Assembly: GCA_021790035.1 (NCBI GenBank) | Contig: JAJYIO010000161.1 | Span: 1 to 6,374, forward strand | Direction: 5' to 3' | Length of the DNA: 6,374 nucleotides | Source of the DNA: a bacterium | GTDB taxonomy: Bacteria > Cyanobacteriota > Sericytochromatia > S15B-MN24 > VGJW01 | Shown here: piece by piece, positions 5,454 to 6,374 of the stretch | Position numbering within the stretch: the stretch's first letter is position 1 | Layout of the letters: each line of letters starts with the position of its first letter | Notes under the pieces: model-generated | Seen by the model: the letters and a program-made list of their open reading frames with translations, nothing else | What the model was told of the DNA's origin: nothing | The model's database searches: none | Program-made: the position numbers and the translations under genes

Positions 5454-6062
5454 GTGCTGAGATTGTTATCCCTGCTCAAGGCCGGCGGGATCATGATGTT
5501 GCCCATCTTGCTGGCCTCGATCGTGGCCATCGCGCTCATCCTCGAGGCGTGGTGGATCCTGTCGCGGTCGCGATCGCGCTACGATGAGCTGCGCGAGTGG
5601 CACGGGCCTTTGCCCAAGGGCAAGCGCGGCGATCTCTTTTCCGTCCTCTTGATCTGGCTCCATGGCCATCCCGGGGCGAGCGAGGACGAACAGCGCGCCG
5701 AGGCTTCCTCGATCCTCGCTGGCATCGAGCGCAAGGTCGGCTGGCTGAACATCATCGCGGCCATCGCCCCGCTACTTGGCCTGCTGGGGACAGTCTCAGG
5801 GATGATCTACAACTTTGCCCTGGTCGCCACCACCCGGCCTACCGATCCCCTCAACCAGCTCTCCCGTGGCATCTCGGAGGCCCTGGTCTCTACTGCCGGC
5901 GGCCTCATCGTCGCCATCATCTCCGCGCTGGGCCACCACTGGCTCATGAACGGTCTCGAGGCCTTCGCGGACGATATCGGGAAGTACCTCAAGGGCTACG
6001 CTCGCAATCGTGCCGAGGCGCATGGCCACGAGGCGGCGGGAGCTCGGCCGGTCAATGCTTGA
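5454..6062 (+). CDS. MotA/TolQ/ExbB proton-channel family protein
   Basis: This is an inner-membrane subunit of an ExbB/ExbD or TolQ/TolR type motor. With its ExbD/TolR partner it uses the proton-motive force to drive an envelope process such as TonB-dependent uptake, Tol-Pal function or gliding. The 202-residue product has three membrane segments: about residues 10-36, 97-123 and 138-165. The cytoplasmic loop between the first two contains a charged SEDEQRAEA stretch. Family signatures are APLLGLLGTVSGMIYNF (105-121) in the second helix and ISEALVSTAGGLIVAI (140-155) in the third. I start it at GTG 5454, because GGAGGA sits 10 nt upstream and residue 1 then falls just before the first helix, as usual in the family. 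Starting at ATG 5271 would add 61 residues of no recognisable kind. The stop overlaps the exbD start. Sequence alone does not separate ExbB from TolQ, so no symbol is given. Confidence 0.9.
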   Translation: MLRLLSLLKAGGIMMLPILLASIVAIALILEAWWILSRSRSRYDELREWHGPLPKGKRGDLFSVLLIWLHGHPGASEDEQRAEASSILAGIERKVGWLNIIAAIAPLLGLLGTVSGMIYNFALVATTRPTDPLNQLSRGISEALVSTAGGLIVAIISALGHHWLMNGLEAFADDIGKYLKGYARNRAEAHGHEAAGARPVNA

Positions 6063-6374
6063 GCTGCGCAACGGGACGAGCCCGCGTGTGGTGGTGCGCC
6101 GCAAGCGGCCCATCCGCTTCGAGCTGATCCCGATGATCGACGTCTTCATGATCATCTCGCTCTTCTTGATGGTCATGGCGTTCCTGCCGCAGATCACGGA
6201 CTCCCTCAAGGCCGACCTCCCGAGCAGCAAGACCGCCGCCAAGACCCCGCCGTCCACCGTGGTCCAGATGACCCGGGGCGGGGACATCATCCTCTCCGGG
6301 CAGACCGTGTCCCCGCCGCTCCTCGAGGCCCGGCTCAAGGCCCTTATGGCCAATCAGCCCGATGTCACGGTGAA
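6055..6374 (+). CDS. ExbD/TolR-family biopolymer transport protein, 3' partial
   Basis: This is the partner of the upstream proton channel: a single-pass inner-membrane protein with a periplasmic domain. The window contains 106 residues and the frame is still open at its end. A basic cytoplasmic N-terminus (RVVVRRKRPI) leads into the family motif FELIPMIDVFMIISLFLMVMAF. Asp29 in that motif matches the conserved membrane aspartate of ExbD/TolR that takes part in proton translocation. The start of the periplasmic domain follows: a T/P/K-rich linker, then DIILSGQTVSPPLLEARLKAL. The ATG at 6055 overlaps the upstream stop by 8 nt, implying translational coupling. GGGAG at 6038-6042 is 12 nt away, slightly far. 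An in-frame ATG at 6022 would add 11 residues, but its GAGG is only 3 nt away. Confidence 0.9.
   Translation, partial: MLELRNGTSPRVVVRRKRPIRFELIPMIDVFMIISLFLMVMAFLPQITDSLKADLPSSKTAAKTPPSTVVQMTRGGDIILSGQTVSPPLLEARLKALMANQPDVTV

Noticed and set aside
5234..5539. Long N-terminal extension of the minus-strand zinc-ribbon protein
   Set aside because: It runs antisense through exbB's first helix and leader, and its Ser/Arg-rich sequence has no domain signal.

Overview
This 6.4 kb window is GC-rich chromosomal DNA that looks like ordinary bacterial coding sequence. The ORFs on the + strand are tightly packed, with Shine-Dalgarno sites of the GGAGG type. Two features point to a diderm (outer-membrane-bearing) bacterium: an ExbB/ExbD-type (TolQ/TolR) motor pair and a secreted, probably beta-barrel, protein. 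A SpoVS homologue is also present, and that family is spread well beyond endospore formers. A high-GC diderm that carries spoVS would fit a non-photosynthetic cyanobacterial relative (Sericytochromatia-like) or a similar deep lineage. That placement is inference only; no rRNA or other phylogenetic marker was available to test it.

Layout, left to right. (1) Bases 2-4294 are one co-directional, near-gapless + strand block of five genes: the 3' part of an alpha-D-phosphohexomutase; D-alanine--D-alanine ligase; a multi-pass membrane protein that overlaps ddl by 7 nt; a two-CBS-domain protein preceded by a 20-bp perfect palindrome; and a signal-peptide-bearing, beta-strand-rich protein starting 3 nt after the CBS gene. 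(2) Bases 4295-4528 are a 234-nt leader containing five copies of an AGATCC-centred motif, followed by a monocistronic spoVS homologue. (3) Bases 4820-4912 hold strong inverted repeats between convergent genes. (4) A minus-strand gene (4913-5233) encodes a small two-helix membrane protein ending in a CxxC...CxxC zinc ribbon. (5) A 220-nt divergent intergenic region is followed by exbB-like (re-started here at GTG 5454) and an overlapping exbD-like gene that runs off the window.

How the genes work together: the first block combines sugar-phosphate metabolism, peptidoglycan precursor synthesis and envelope proteins, so it reads as an envelope-biogenesis neighbourhood. The ExbB/ExbD pair would supply proton-motive energy to envelope processes. 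I found no mobile element, CRISPR array, tRNA or rRNA. I also found no convincing new multi-gene system. The least explained structure is the repeat-bearing leader in front of spoVS.
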